This document shows, in pieces, positions 1 through 8,535 of a stretch of 9,641 nucleotides of DNA. Position 1 is the first letter of the stretch. Every line of letters begins with the position of its first letter. Source of the DNA: Chloroflexota bacterium (GTDB taxonomy: Bacteria > Chloroflexota > Anaerolineae > Caldilineales > Caldilineaceae); contig QEUW01000317.1 of assembly GCA_003577005.1 (NCBI GenBank), forward strand, positions 1 to 9,641, read 5' to 3'. Made by a program: the position numbers and the translations under genes. The notes beneath the pieces are model-generated. The model was not told the origin of the DNA, did no database searches, and saw only the letters and a list, made by a program, of their open reading frames with translations.

Positions 1-2060
<2,060 letters not shown>

Positions 2061-2109
2061 GGTGGGGGCTCCTGGGAACGGCAATATGAGGAAGGGTTCT
2101 TGATGTTGT

Positions 2110-2138
2110 ATTATAGGGTTTTGCGACGGGATGCGCAA
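2110..2138 (-). promoter_or_regulatory. Putative sigma70-type promoter of the TIR-CHAT gene
   Basis: On the minus strand a perfect TATAAT (2115 to 2110) lies 17 bases after TTGCGC (2138 to 2133; only TTG matches consensus). Transcription would start near 2103, giving a leader of about 43 bases with the AGGAG ribosome binding site before the ATG at 2060. Position and spacing support both the promoter and the chosen start codon. The weak -35 box is the main doubt. Confidence 0.55.
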
Positions 2139-2393
2139 GGGGGGCGGCGGGGCGCAGCAAATCCAAATTTGACGGAAATAGACCGCGGATTGGGCGGATA
2201 TGTCCGGTTCTTACATTCACGTGTAAACCGCGCGGCAGAAAATTATTCGGACAGGTATGAGGTGGGCAAAGAAGAAAGGTGCCTTCCTGGGTAACGCAAC
2301 ACTTAACCGTGGTCGGGCCGTGGAGTGCGTCGCCACCCCTTCCTGGCGTCCTTCTAAATTCGTTGGGTTGGTGCAGGAGTAATTGCTGCAAAT

Positions 2394-2422
2394 CTTCCTG
2401 GAAGCTGTGAGCTTCCAGGAAG
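2394..2422 (-). terminator. Perfect 12-bp hairpin, likely transcript end of the DUF892 gene
   Basis: CTTCCTGGAAGC (2394-2405) and GCTTCCAGGAAG (2411-2422) are exact reverse complements around a 5-base loop, TGTGA. It sits 43 bases downstream of the DUF892 stop codon. On the minus strand it is followed only by ATTTGC, so the U-tract is poor. It may be a weak or factor-assisted terminator, an mRNA-stabilising 3' hairpin, or a member of a dispersed palindromic repeat family. Confidence 0.45.
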
Positions 2423-2465
2423 GTGTATGGCAAACCTCTCTGTCAAACCTGCATTAGGATGTTTG

Positions 2466-2975
2466 CTATGCCGACGATTGGGCCTGCGCCTCTTGGTTGA
2501 CGCCCCCTTCGGCAATCGCAGTGAGTTTCCGATCAGCGGCGTATTCTTCATCCAACGTTTGTTGGAGCAACTTTGCTACCTCCTGTTGACCCAGCCGTTG
2601 CGCAAAGGTGCGCGCCGTGCCGTAAGCAGCGATCTCATAGTGTTCGACCCGCTGCGCCGCTGCGATCAACCCGGCATCGAGGACTTCGGCCTCCATCTCG
2701 CCTTTCTCTTTGAGCAATTCGCTACCCTCTTCAATCAGCCCGGCCATTCCTTTGCATCGTTTACCGCGCGGGCTTCGTTCCAGTTTCTCGAAGATTTGCT
2801 CCAGACGTTGCACATGCCCTTCTGTCTCTTTCAGGTGTTGCTCGATCGCCTGTCGCAGTTCGTCCGACGAGGCAGCCTTGGCCATCTTGGGCAGCGCTTT
2901 GGTTAACTGGGTTTCGGCGCTGTAGAGGTCTTTCAGTTCCTCGATATAGAGCTTGTGAAAGCCGTTTTGTTTCAT
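2466..2975 (-). CDS. Ferritin-like DUF892 family protein (YciE/YciF type)
   Basis: The product is 169 residues, the usual length for this family. The start at 2975 has a good AGGAGA ribosome binding site just upstream (ATCAGGAGACACC then ATG). Family hallmarks are visible in order: LYIEELKDLYSAETQLTKAL (9-28), then HLKETEGHVQRLEQIFEKLE, GKRCKGMAGLIEEG (about 71-84), DAGLIAAAQRVEHYEIAAYG (about 100-119) and a last helix with LDEEYAAD. The Glu and His residues (ETEGH, EHYE, DEE) lie where a four-helix ferritin-like bundle places its di-iron ligands. Members are linked to stress responses, but the reaction is not settled, and metal use here is inference. The gene is divergent from the WecA-like gene and apparently monocistronic, with a hairpin after it. 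Confidence 0.9.
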   Translation of the reverse strand: MKQNGFHKLYIEELKDLYSAETQLTKALPKMAKAASSDELRQAIEQHLKETEGHVQRLEQIFEKLERSPRGKRCKGMAGLIEEGSELLKEKGEMEAEVLDAGLIAAAQRVEHYEIAAYGTARTFAQRLGQQEVAKLLQQTLDEEYAADRKLTAIAEGGVNQEAQAQSSA

Positions 2976-3061
2976 GGTGTCTCCTGATCATAGTCTATCA
3001 ATGGATATAGGTCGTAGCAACAAAATAGCGGACGATGAAGCAGGCAAGCATCCACACAGAT

Positions 3062-3091
3062 ATGACAGAAAGGGATAGAGTAGGATAGAAT
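3062..3091 (+). promoter_or_regulatory. Possible promoter of the WecA-like/tsaD pair, giving a near-leaderless mRNA
   Basis: ATGACA (3062-3067, 5/6 to TTGACA) and TAGAAT (3086-3091, 5/6 to TATAAT) are 18 bases apart. A start about 7 bases after the -10 box falls within 1-3 bases of the ATG at 3100. This would fit the poor ribosome binding site there (only AGGGT directly against the ATG). The boxes are imperfect, so this is a suggestion only. Confidence 0.3.
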
Positions 3092-3099
3092 TTTAGGGT

Positions 3100-4170
3100 A
3101 TGATCTTTTTTCTCGCCCTGGTCCTTTCGGCTTTGCTGGCCTATACCACGGTTCCGCTAGCGGCGTGGGTGGGGAGTCGATTGGGGATTGTCGACCAACC
3201 CGGGGGTAGGCGGCGGCATCAGGGGGTGATCCCCCGTACCGGTGGTATTGCGCTCTTTCTTGGCTTCTTTTTGCCGGTAGCATTCTTGCTGGTTGCGCCC
3301 TACACCTTGCCCGCGGAGTGGCTCACCTGGTTGCCCCCGCGCAACGATCCAAACGAGATGCGGCGGCTGGCCGCGCTGCTCGCCGGCAGCCTCTTCTGTG
3401 TGGTTGCCGGTTTTATCGACGACCGGTACGAGTTGTCCAGCGGCCCGCAATACCTGGTGCAATTTGTGGCGGCCCTCATTGCCATTGCCGGGCTGATTTT
3501 TATCAAGCACGTCAACGACCCATTTGGCGATGGTCTGCTCTTTGGACCCGACGGCTTCCCCTGGTGGATCGTCTGGCCACTCACCATCTTCTGGTTTATG
3601 GGGATGATGAATACGGTCAACTGGCTTGATGGCCTCAGCGGATTGGTGGCCGGGGTGACGGCGATTATGTGCGCCGTGTTGGCGCTCCACATGATCTTTG
3701 TCGCCGAGCCGCCTCAGCTCAGCGTGGCGTTGCTGCCGCTGGCGCTGTTGGGGGCAACATTGGGTTTTCTACCCTATAATTTTGCGCCCGCGCGCATCTT
3801 CATGGGCAGCAGTGGCAGCTACCTTTTGGGCTTTGCCGTCGCTGCCCTGGGGATCATGGGGGGGGCGCGTGTGGCCACGGTGATGCTGGTGTTAGGGCTG
3901 CCTGCGCTGGATGTAGCCTGGCTAATCTTCGACCGCTGGCGACGAGGCGTCTCGCCGGGACAGGGTGGCCGCGACCACCTGCACTTGCGGCTAGCTGACC
4001 TCGGCGTCCGTGAGCAGACGATTGTAATCGGATATTGGGGATTTTGTGCGGCTTTCGGGGCTATCACGTTGCTACTCAACGGCCAAACCCAGAAGATCGT
4101 GGCGCTGATCGTGCTGGGTTTGCTGGCATTGGCGGTGCTGGTCTGGGTCGGCCGCGGAAAGAAACGATGA
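3100..4170 (+). CDS. WecA/TagO/MraY-family undecaprenyl-phosphate sugar-1-phosphate transferase
   Basis: This 356-residue membrane protein has about ten hydrophobic segments. The family moves a sugar-1-phosphate (often GlcNAc-1-P) from a UDP-sugar onto undecaprenyl phosphate at the inner membrane face, the first step for surface polysaccharides or teichoic-type polymers. Visible motifs: DQPGGRRRHQGVIPRTGG (32-49), the Asp pair in GFIDDR (Asp107, Asp108), NTVNWLDGLSGL (171-182, Asn174 and Asp177), NFAPARIFMGSSGS (227-240) and the C-terminal loop GRDHLHLRLADLG (290-302), equivalent to the usual HLHHRL motif. Oddity: the FMGDxGS motif reads FMGSSGS, so the conserved Asp proposed to bind Mg2+ is Ser237. 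This may be a lineage variant or mark altered activity. The ribosome binding site is weak. The stop overlaps the tsaD start (ATGA), implying translational coupling. WecA-like rather than MraY-like is inferred from the DQPGGRR start and the HLHLRL loop. Confidence 0.85.
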   Translation: MIFFLALVLSALLAYTTVPLAAWVGSRLGIVDQPGGRRRHQGVIPRTGGIALFLGFFLPVAFLLVAPYTLPAEWLTWLPPRNDPNEMRRLAALLAGSLFCVVAGFIDDRYELSSGPQYLVQFVAALIAIAGLIFIKHVNDPFGDGLLFGPDGFPWWIVWPLTIFWFMGMMNTVNWLDGLSGLVAGVTAIMCAVLALHMIFVAEPPQLSVALLPLALLGATLGFLPYNFAPARIFMGSSGSYLLGFAVAALGIMGGARVATVMLVLGLPALDVAWLIFDRWRRGVSPGQGGRDHLHLRLADLGVREQTIVIGYWGFCAAFGAITLLLNGQTQKIVALIVLGLLALAVLVWVGRGKKR

Positions 4171-5219
4171 CCACCATTTTAGCCATCGAAACCAGTTGTG
4201 ATGAAACTGCCGCCGCCGTGGTGCAAGATGGGCGGCGCGCCCTGAGCAATATTGTCGCCACGCAGATCGAACTGCACAGCCGCTTTGGAGGCATCTTCCC
4301 CGAAGTAGCGAGCCGCCAGCATGTATTGGCGATCCAGCCGGTGATCGAAGAGGCGCTGGCCACGGCGGGTGTAGCGCATGTGCGCGATGTGGACGCCATC
4401 GCCGTCACTCACGGCCCCGGCCTGGTCGGCAGCCTGCTCGTAGGTGTCAATGCAGCGAAGGGGTTGACTTTCGCCAGCGGCCTGCCTCTGCTGCCGGTGA
4501 ATCATCTGGAGGGGCACGTTTACAGCAACTGGGTCGAGGTGCCTGGAAAGCCGGCACCGGTCGAGGATCGCTTTCCTGCGCTCATTTTGATCGTCTCTGG
4601 CGGGCACACCGAGCTGATCCTCATGACAGGGCACTGCACCTATCAGCGGCTGGGCGGCACGCTCGATGATGCAGCGGGCGAAGCATTTGACAAAGTGGCG
4701 CGGTTGCTCAAGTTAGGCTTCCCGGGTGGGCCGGCCATCCAGCGGGCGGCACAGACGGGTGACCCGACGCGTTTTGCCCTGCCCCGGCCGGTGATGCAGA
4801 GCGAGGAGCACCGCTTCAATTTTAGTTTTTCGGGGCTAAAGACGGCGGTTGTCAACTTGCTCCGCCAGCGCGAGCAGGCAGGCGAATCGCTGGCCGATGG
4901 GACATTGGCCGCAGACATTGCGGCGTCTTTTCAGCAGGCTGTCGCTGAAGTGCTCGTCGTCAAAACGGCGGATGCGGCGGCGAGCTTTGGCGCACAACAG
5001 GTGTGCATCTGCGGCGGCGTGAGCGCCAATGCAACGTTGCGCACCCTGGCCGAACGTACCTTTGCCGAGCGCAACCTGCCGCTCCATATCCCGCCATTGG
5101 CCCTCTGCACCGACAATGCGGCCATGATCGGCGCAGCGGCCTTCTACCGCTGGCAACAACAACCCGGTCTGCCGGCGGACCTATCGCTCGATGTGTTCGC
5201 CAATCTGTCGCTGGCGTAA
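4167..5219 (+). CDS. tsaD: tRNA N6-adenosine threonylcarbamoyltransferase TsaD
   Basis: The product is 350 residues, normal for bacterial TsaD (Kae1/YgjD). With TsaB and TsaE it transfers the threonylcarbamoyl group from TC-AMP to A37 of ANN-decoding tRNAs (t6A), in the cytoplasm. Visible motifs: ILAIETSCDETAAAVV (4-19), ASRQHV (48-53), THGPGLVGSLLVG (81-93), NHLEGH (His113 and His117, metal ligands), IVSGGHTEL (142-150), GGTLDDAAGEAFDKVARLL (163-181), FSFSGLKTAV (219-228), CGGVSANATLR (282-292) and CTDNAAMIG (Asp316, third metal ligand). The set is complete, so it should be active. The start at 4167 overlaps the preceding stop by ATGA. Reading the frame upstream to 4035 would overlap the WecA-like gene for no gain. 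The pairing with a polysaccharide enzyme is probably co-transcription without shared function. tsaB and tsaE are not in the window. Confidence 0.97.
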   Translation: MTTILAIETSCDETAAAVVQDGRRALSNIVATQIELHSRFGGIFPEVASRQHVLAIQPVIEEALATAGVAHVRDVDAIAVTHGPGLVGSLLVGVNAAKGLTFASGLPLLPVNHLEGHVYSNWVEVPGKPAPVEDRFPALILIVSGGHTELILMTGHCTYQRLGGTLDDAAGEAFDKVARLLKLGFPGGPAIQRAAQTGDPTRFALPRPVMQSEEHRFNFSFSGLKTAVVNLLRQREQAGESLADGTLAADIAASFQQAVAEVLVVKTADAAASFGAQQVCICGGVSANATLRTLAERTFAERNLPLHIPPLALCTDNAAMIGAAAFYRWQQQPGLPADLSLDVFANLSLA

Positions 5220-5338
5220 GGGCAGGCTGTCAACGGATTTTGGGAGCTGATTGAACGGATTGAATTCGCTCTGTAATTTGGGTCGGGTAGTTATGGCTGC
5301 AGAATGGATTGTCTGAACAAACCCGTTAAACCTGTTCC

Positions 5339-5359
5339 CGGGGCACCCTTCGGGCCCCG
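5339..5359 (+). other. GC-rich hairpin in the leader of the 5392 gene
   Basis: CGGGG (5339-5343 less one base of bulge) pairs with CCCCG (5355-5359), and inside it CCC-TTC-GGG forms a second short stem with a two-base CA bulge. It lies in the 172-base gap between tsaD and the next gene, 33 bases before that gene's ATG. No U-tract follows, so it is not a standard terminator. It could be a leader structure or the weak 3' end of tsaD. The same gap has imperfect short repeats (AACGGATT at 5232 and 5254) and no gene. Confidence 0.35.
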
Positions 5360-5391
5360 TTGACAGCGAGTATGTAAAAGGAAAGGAAACG

Positions 5392-6354
5392 ATGAAAGCA
5401 GCCTGGGACTGGCATCTGCCACGCACAACCGAAGCCGAACAGCGTGCGCTTGTCACGTTCACCTACGAACTTGGATTCGACACCCTGATCATCCATGACC
5501 CCACACCGGTGATGATGGAGCAGGCGCACGGCTGCGGTGTGAAAGTCTGTGCGATCATCACACCCAACGTAACGAGCGATTTCGCCAGCCAGCACCCGGC
5601 GTGTTGCCAGCGACTGTTGCCGGCCGAGGAGGCGATCCTCGCCGCGACAAGGAGCCTCGACTGGGAAGAGTACACTGTACAGGCACACCACTGGTTTCCC
5701 CTCATCCAGCCGGCGGAGATATTCTGTTTCGAGCAACCAGTTGCGCAGACCGAACTAAAGGAGCGTGTCAGCCAGGCGCTGGCTGTGGCAGATGGGGTAG
5801 CCTTTGATGGTTTTGGCTTCCGCAACCACTATGCCTGTTTTTGCTCGCTCTGTGAGGCTATGCGCCAGGGGCAATTGGCGGCCAATTCAGGTGATTCGAA
5901 AGCAGATTTGCTGGCGCGCATGTCCGAAGAAAGTCTGGTGAAGATTTCCCAACTGCTCTACAACCATGCCAAAGCAGTCAAGCCTGCGGCCATCGTGACC
6001 AACCATGTCTGGCCGCCCTTTCGCTCCAACCCGTATTATGCCTGGCGCTTGAGGCTCGATTATTGCAGCCAGACGATTTCGTGGTTTTATAAGCCACACT
6101 GGAGCCTGGCGCGTGTAGCGTTTGAGGCGCAGGAGATGAAGCAGTTGGAGGATCTTGCCAACAACCGGTTTGTCCCGTTTATTGGCATGTTTCACATGCC
6201 GCACCAGGTGCGGACGGCGGAACGCCTCGCTGCTGAGCTTGCCATTGCAAAAACGTACGGCGAGGGCCATCTTGTCTTTTGCAGCCTCAAGGTGCTGCAA
6301 GAGTATCCAACGCTTCAGCAGGTGGTCAAATCGGCGCTAACGGGTGATGGCTGA
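5392..6354 (+). CDS. Uncharacterised 320-residue protein, possibly a TIM-barrel glycosidase-like fold
   Basis: I do not recognise a named family. The start has an AAAGGAAAGGAAACG leader (AGGA about 6 bases before ATG). No signal peptide or membrane segment is visible, so it is probably cytoplasmic. Alternating strand/helix segments (TLIIHDPTP 31-39, VKVCAIITP 50-58, GVAFDGFGFRNHYACFCSLC 135-154, IVTNHVWPPF 201-210, FVPFIGMFHMP 260-270, HLVFCSL 293-299) look like a beta/alpha barrel. The segment with Asp139, His146 and Cys149/Cys151/Cys154 resembles the 'D.F.F...Y.C.C..C' stretch in hypothetical glycoside-hydrolase-like barrels, where an Asp sits at a strand end. The last segments carry His/Trp-rich loops (NHVWPP, FYKPHW) suited to sugar or metal binding. 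That assignment is inference only. It is followed immediately by a strong terminator. It could be the last gene of the WecA-like/tsaD transcript or have its own promoter, which I could not identify. Confidence 0.8.
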   Translation: MKAAWDWHLPRTTEAEQRALVTFTYELGFDTLIIHDPTPVMMEQAHGCGVKVCAIITPNVTSDFASQHPACCQRLLPAEEAILAATRSLDWEEYTVQAHHWFPLIQPAEIFCFEQPVAQTELKERVSQALAVADGVAFDGFGFRNHYACFCSLCEAMRQGQLAANSGDSKADLLARMSEESLVKISQLLYNHAKAVKPAAIVTNHVWPPFRSNPYYAWRLRLDYCSQTISWFYKPHWSLARVAFEAQEMKQLEDLANNRFVPFIGMFHMPHQVRTAERLAAELAIAKTYGEGHLVFCSLKVLQEYPTLQQVVKSALTGDG

Positions 6355-6396
6355 AAGGGCTACCCCATGCGTTGTGCGCACGGGAGTAGCCCTTTT
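6354..6396. terminator. Bidirectional intrinsic terminator between convergent genes
   Basis: AAAGGGCTAC (6354-6363) pairs perfectly with GTAGCCCTTT (6386-6395), with further CCC/GGG pairing inside and a T after it on the plus strand. It begins in the stop codon of the 5392 gene and ends 10 bases before the stop of the minus-strand S1 gene, so its A/T flanks can end both transcripts. Confidence 0.85.
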
Positions 6397-6405
6397 AGAC
6401 AAACG

Positions 6406-7596
6406 CTAGTCGGCGGCCACAGTTTCCGTCTCGACCTCATCGCTGGGTGCGATCTGCCAGTCGATTTCCGGCTCTTGCGGCAGTGCCTGTTTCAGGCTCA
6501 GCCCCATGCGGCGCTTGTCGGTATCGATGCGGATGATGCGCAGGTCGTACTCCTCGCCCTCGTTCACCACCTCTTTTGGATGGGTCACGCGCCGGTCGGA
6601 AAGTTCACTGATGTGGATCAGCCCCTCGATGCCATCGCTGTCCAACCGGGCAAAGGCGCCAAAGTTGACCAGCTTAGTGATGCGACCGCGCACGATCTGG
6701 CCTACCTCGTACACTTCATCGATCACCTCCCACGGCTGTGGCGTCAGGCGGCGCAGGCTCAGACCAATGCGCCGCCGGTCCATGTCCACGCTCAGAATCT
6801 GCACCTTCACCGTGTCGCCCACGGCCACCACTTCGCTGGGGTGGGTGACGCGGTTCCAGCTCAGCTCGCTCAGGTGGATCAGACCATCGGCCCCACCCAG
6901 ATCGACAAAAGCGCCAAAGTCGGCAATGCTGCTGATGACGCCTTCGTAGACATCTCCCTCTTTGAGCGATTCGAGCAATTGCTCTTTCTGTTGGCGGCGC
7001 CATTCGCGCATGGCCAGACGTTCAGAGAGGATGAGACGGTTGCGCTTGCGGTCGATGTCGATGACCTTGAGCTTGAGCTCCTGCCCAACCAGCGGCGCCC
7101 AGCGCTCTTCCATCGCCGCCTCGTCATCGCCATTGACAGCACTCCCTGGTGAACTGAGCTGGCTGGCCGGGACAAACCCGCGTACCTGGCCCACCTTGAC
7201 GATCACGCCACCCCGGTTGTAGCTCTCTACTGCGCCATCAAAGATAGCCTGGGACTCCATCAGCTCTTCGGCGCGTTCCCAATCCTGCTCGGCCAGCGCA
7301 CGGCTGATGCTCAGTTGTAGGTTGCCATCCTTATCTTCGCGCAGGATGAAAACCGGCAACTGGTCGCCGATCTCCAACGACGAAAAGTCATCTGCGACGC
7401 GCTCGAGTTCGCGACCACTGACGATCCCCTCGGACTTAAAGCCGATGTCGATCAGCAACTCGTTGGGCCGCTTGTCCACGATCACGCCCGTACGAATATC
7501 GCCGGACTTTGGCTCCTGGAGCATATCGTCGATCTCGCTCAGCAGCAGAGCCATGGGGTGGTCCTGAACATCCATCGGTGCTTGAATCATCGTCAT
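6406..7596 (-). CDS. rpsA: S1 RNA-binding domain protein (ribosomal protein S1-like, four S1 domains)
   Basis: The product is 396 residues from the ATG at 7596, with four consecutive S1 domains (about 30-100, 118-195, 212-283 and 300-371). The last two are the most canonical: [20 protein letters not shown] with [16 protein letters not shown], and [20 protein letters not shown] with [16 protein letters not shown]. An acidic tail closes the protein. Four to six S1 domains are typical of bacterial S1 and its YpfD-like relatives, which help mRNA bind the 30S subunit; a ribosomal role is inferred from this layout. The start is uncertain. GGAGG (7611-7615) is 14 bases before the ATG at 7596, longer than ideal. 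An ATG at 7554 has AGGA 7 bases upstream and would give 382 residues, and a GTG at 7617 has no ribosome binding site. All domains are kept in each case. The gene follows ridA on the same strand and ends at the shared terminator. Confidence 0.85.
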   Translation of the reverse strand: MTMIQAPMDVQDHPMALLLSEIDDMLQEPKSGDIRTGVIVDKRPNELLIDIGFKSEGIVSGRELERVADDFSSLEIGDQLPVFILREDKDGNLQLSISRALAEQDWERAEELMESQAIFDGAVESYNRGGVIVKVGQVRGFVPASQLSSPGSAVNGDDEAAMEERWAPLVGQELKLKVIDIDRKRNRLILSERLAMREWRRQQKEQLLESLKEGDVYEGVISSIADFGAFVDLGGADGLIHLSELSWNRVTHPSEVVAVGDTVKVQILSVDMDRRRIGLSLRRLTPQPWEVIDEVYEVGQIVRGRITKLVNFGAFARLDSDGIEGLIHISELSDRRVTHPKEVVNEGEEYDLRIIRIDTDKRRMGLSLKQALPQEPEIDWQIAPSDEVETETVAAD

Positions 7597-7631
7597 AAGA
7601 CAAATCACATCCTCCACACAAAAATTTACCT

Positions 7632-7648
7632 ATCGCAAAAATTGCGAT
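7632..7648 (-). promoter_or_regulatory. 7-bp inverted repeat in the S1 gene leader
   Basis: ATCGCAA (7632-7638) and TTGCGAT (7642-7648) are exact reverse complements around 3 bases, ending 36 bases upstream of the S1 start codon at 7596. It could be an operator or an mRNA hairpin, for example for autogenous control, which is known for E. coli rpsA but with different sequences. No convincing promoter was found next to it. Confidence 0.35.
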
Positions 7649-7726
7649 GAAACACAAAAACGTCTCCGGTCTCTTGCGGCCCGACCATGCCACCAGCACG
7701 GACGGAACAGCGCGCAGCCGCATAGC

Positions 7727-7749
7727 CTGCCTATGCAGTGGATAGGCAG
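7727..7749 (-). terminator. Hairpin after ridA, possible weak terminator
   Basis: CTGCCTAT (7727-7734) pairs with ATAGGCAG (7742-7749) around a 7-base loop, 31 bases downstream of the ridA stop. There is no U-tract on the minus strand. The adjacent CATAG (7721-7725) could pair instead with CTATG (7731-7735), giving a rival structure. It may separate ridA from the S1 gene or be an mRNA processing site. Confidence 0.3.
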
Positions 7750-7779
7750 CCAACCAGGGAACAGGGTAGTGCAAGCGCG

Positions 7780-8160
7780 TCAATCCGCCAGGGCAACGAC
7801 TTCGATCTCCACCAATCCACCTAGGGGCAGCGCAGCCACCTGCACCGTACTGCGCGCCGGTGGTTCGTGGGCAAAGTATTCGCCATAGATCGCATTGACC
7901 GTGGCGAAATCTGCCATATTGGCCAGGAAGAGGGTGGTTTTCACAATTTTATCGGTGCTCGAGCCGGCTGCCGCTAACACGGCTGTGATGTTCGCCAGCG
8001 CCTGGCGAGTTTGTGCTTCGACACCGTCCTGTAACTTACCTGTATTGGGATCGAGACCGAGCTGGCCGGAGGCAAAAATGAATTGGCCAGCACGGATAGC
8101 CTGCGAATACGGACCAATGGCCGCAGGCGCGCTGTTGGAACGAATGACTTGACGTTGCAC
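7780..8160 (-). CDS. ridA: RidA family protein (2-iminobutanoate/2-iminopropanoate deaminase)
   Basis: The product is 126 residues, the family length. RidA hydrolyses reactive enamine/imine intermediates released by PLP enzymes such as threonine dehydratase, protecting other PLP enzymes; it works as a cytosolic trimer. Visible features: [21 protein letters not shown] (15-35, Tyr18), the [16 protein letters not shown] helix (51-66), [12 protein letters not shown] (74-85), and the signature [15 protein letters not shown] (101-115) with Arg103, which binds the substrate carboxylate, and Glu120 near the end. The Cys of E. coli RidA in this motif is Thr105 here, a change seen in active homologues. 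The start is GTG at 8160 with AAGGA 6 bases upstream. It has its own promoter at 8341-8369 and a leader of about 170 bases. Confidence 0.93.
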   Translation of the reverse strand: MQRQVIRSNSAPAAIGPYSQAIRAGQFIFASGQLGLDPNTGKLQDGVEAQTRQALANITAVLAAAGSSTDKIVKTTLFLANMADFATVNAIYGEYFAHEPPARSTVQVAALPLGGLVEIEVVALAD

Positions 8161-8258
8161 AGAAAATCCTTATGAGTGCAGCACAACACCAGAACGACAA
8201 AACAAAGCGATTGCGCCATAAAAAGCGCAGATAATTCCAGCAAAACGCAGGGCCGCCC

Positions 8259-8276
8259 AAAAAGAGGCAATGCCTC
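8259..8276 (-). terminator. Small terminator-like hairpin with U-tract in the ridA leader
   Basis: On the minus strand GAGGC (8276-8272) and GCCTC (8268-8264) pair around ATT and are followed directly by TTTTT (8263-8259). The stem is only 5 bp, so it is weak. It lies between the ridA promoter and gene, so it could be an attenuator, or it could catch read-through from mreB. Confidence 0.35.
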
Positions 8277-8340
8277 AACTACAAATCTACGTTGTTACGA
8301 GAAAACGGGGGAACCCCTGTGTTAATTGAATTCTAATCAG

Positions 8341-8369
8341 ATTGTAATGTATCTTTCACATACAGTCAA
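8341..8369 (-). promoter_or_regulatory. Strong sigma70-type promoter upstream of ridA
   Basis: On the minus strand TTGACT (8369 to 8364, 5/6) and TACAAT (8346 to 8341, 5/6) are separated by exactly 17 bases in an AT-rich setting. The start would be near 8334, 174 bases before the ridA GTG. This is the best promoter match in the window. Confidence 0.7.
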
Positions 8370-8535
8370 AATTGAAAACACAATACTTGACATTTTTGTA
8401 ATAAGTGCAGTGACTTGTTGCTCTCTTGTGCCCATCGCTCGTATTGGCACTGCTTCCCGCACTCATAGTTTGCAAAGGGGTAAAGGCGCTCCTCAGCCAA
8501 ATCCCTCAAAAGCCGTGGGCAAAAATTCGCCTTGT

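Larger units (their letters stand above)
2061..2465. other. Intergenic region between the TIR-CHAT and DUF892 genes
   Basis: This is 405 bases without a credible gene. It holds the TIR-CHAT ribosome binding site and promoter (2069-2138) and the perfect hairpin at 2394-2422. The octamer CTTCCTGG appears three times (2283, 2339 and 2394), the last being the first arm of that hairpin. The middle (2140-2280) is more AT-rich than the TIR-CHAT coding region. Open frames crossing it have no family-like sequence and no ribosome binding site. Confidence 0.6.
8161..8535. other. Intergenic region between mreB and ridA (ridA promoter and leader)
   Basis: This is 375 bases without a credible gene; short open frames here show no family-like sequence. 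It contains the ridA promoter (8341-8369), a small G/C hairpin (GGGG at 8307-8310 with CCCC at 8314-8317, followed on the minus strand by CGTTTT), the terminator-like hairpin at 8259-8276, a weak TGCGC/GCGCA hairpin nearer ridA and the ridA ribosome binding site. The 8320-8400 stretch is AT-rich. In the part next to mreB (8400-8535) I see no structure. Confidence 0.6.

Noticed and set aside
2061..2138. 26-residue N-terminal extension of TIR-CHAT from a TTG at 2138
   Set aside because: The TTG lies in the -35 box of the predicted promoter, the extension does not resemble TIR sequence, and the ATG at 2060 has a proper AGGAG site.
4035..4166. Upstream extension of tsaD to an ATG at 4035
   Set aside because: TsaD starts with the conserved ILAIETSCDET a few residues after the ATG at 4167; the extension is only the WecA-like gene read in another frame.
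5232..5264. Short direct repeats (AACGGATT twice, GATTGAA twice)
   Set aside because: Too short and too few for an array, iteron set or CRISPR; probably chance or a degenerate repeat remnant.
5360..5365. TTGACA before the 5392 gene
   Set aside because: No -10-like hexamer at proper spacing; the transcript would start inside the ribosome binding site or the gene.
8387..8392. Perfect TTGACA on the plus strand
   Set aside because: No -10 box occurs at 16-18 bases and no plus-strand gene or RNA follows.
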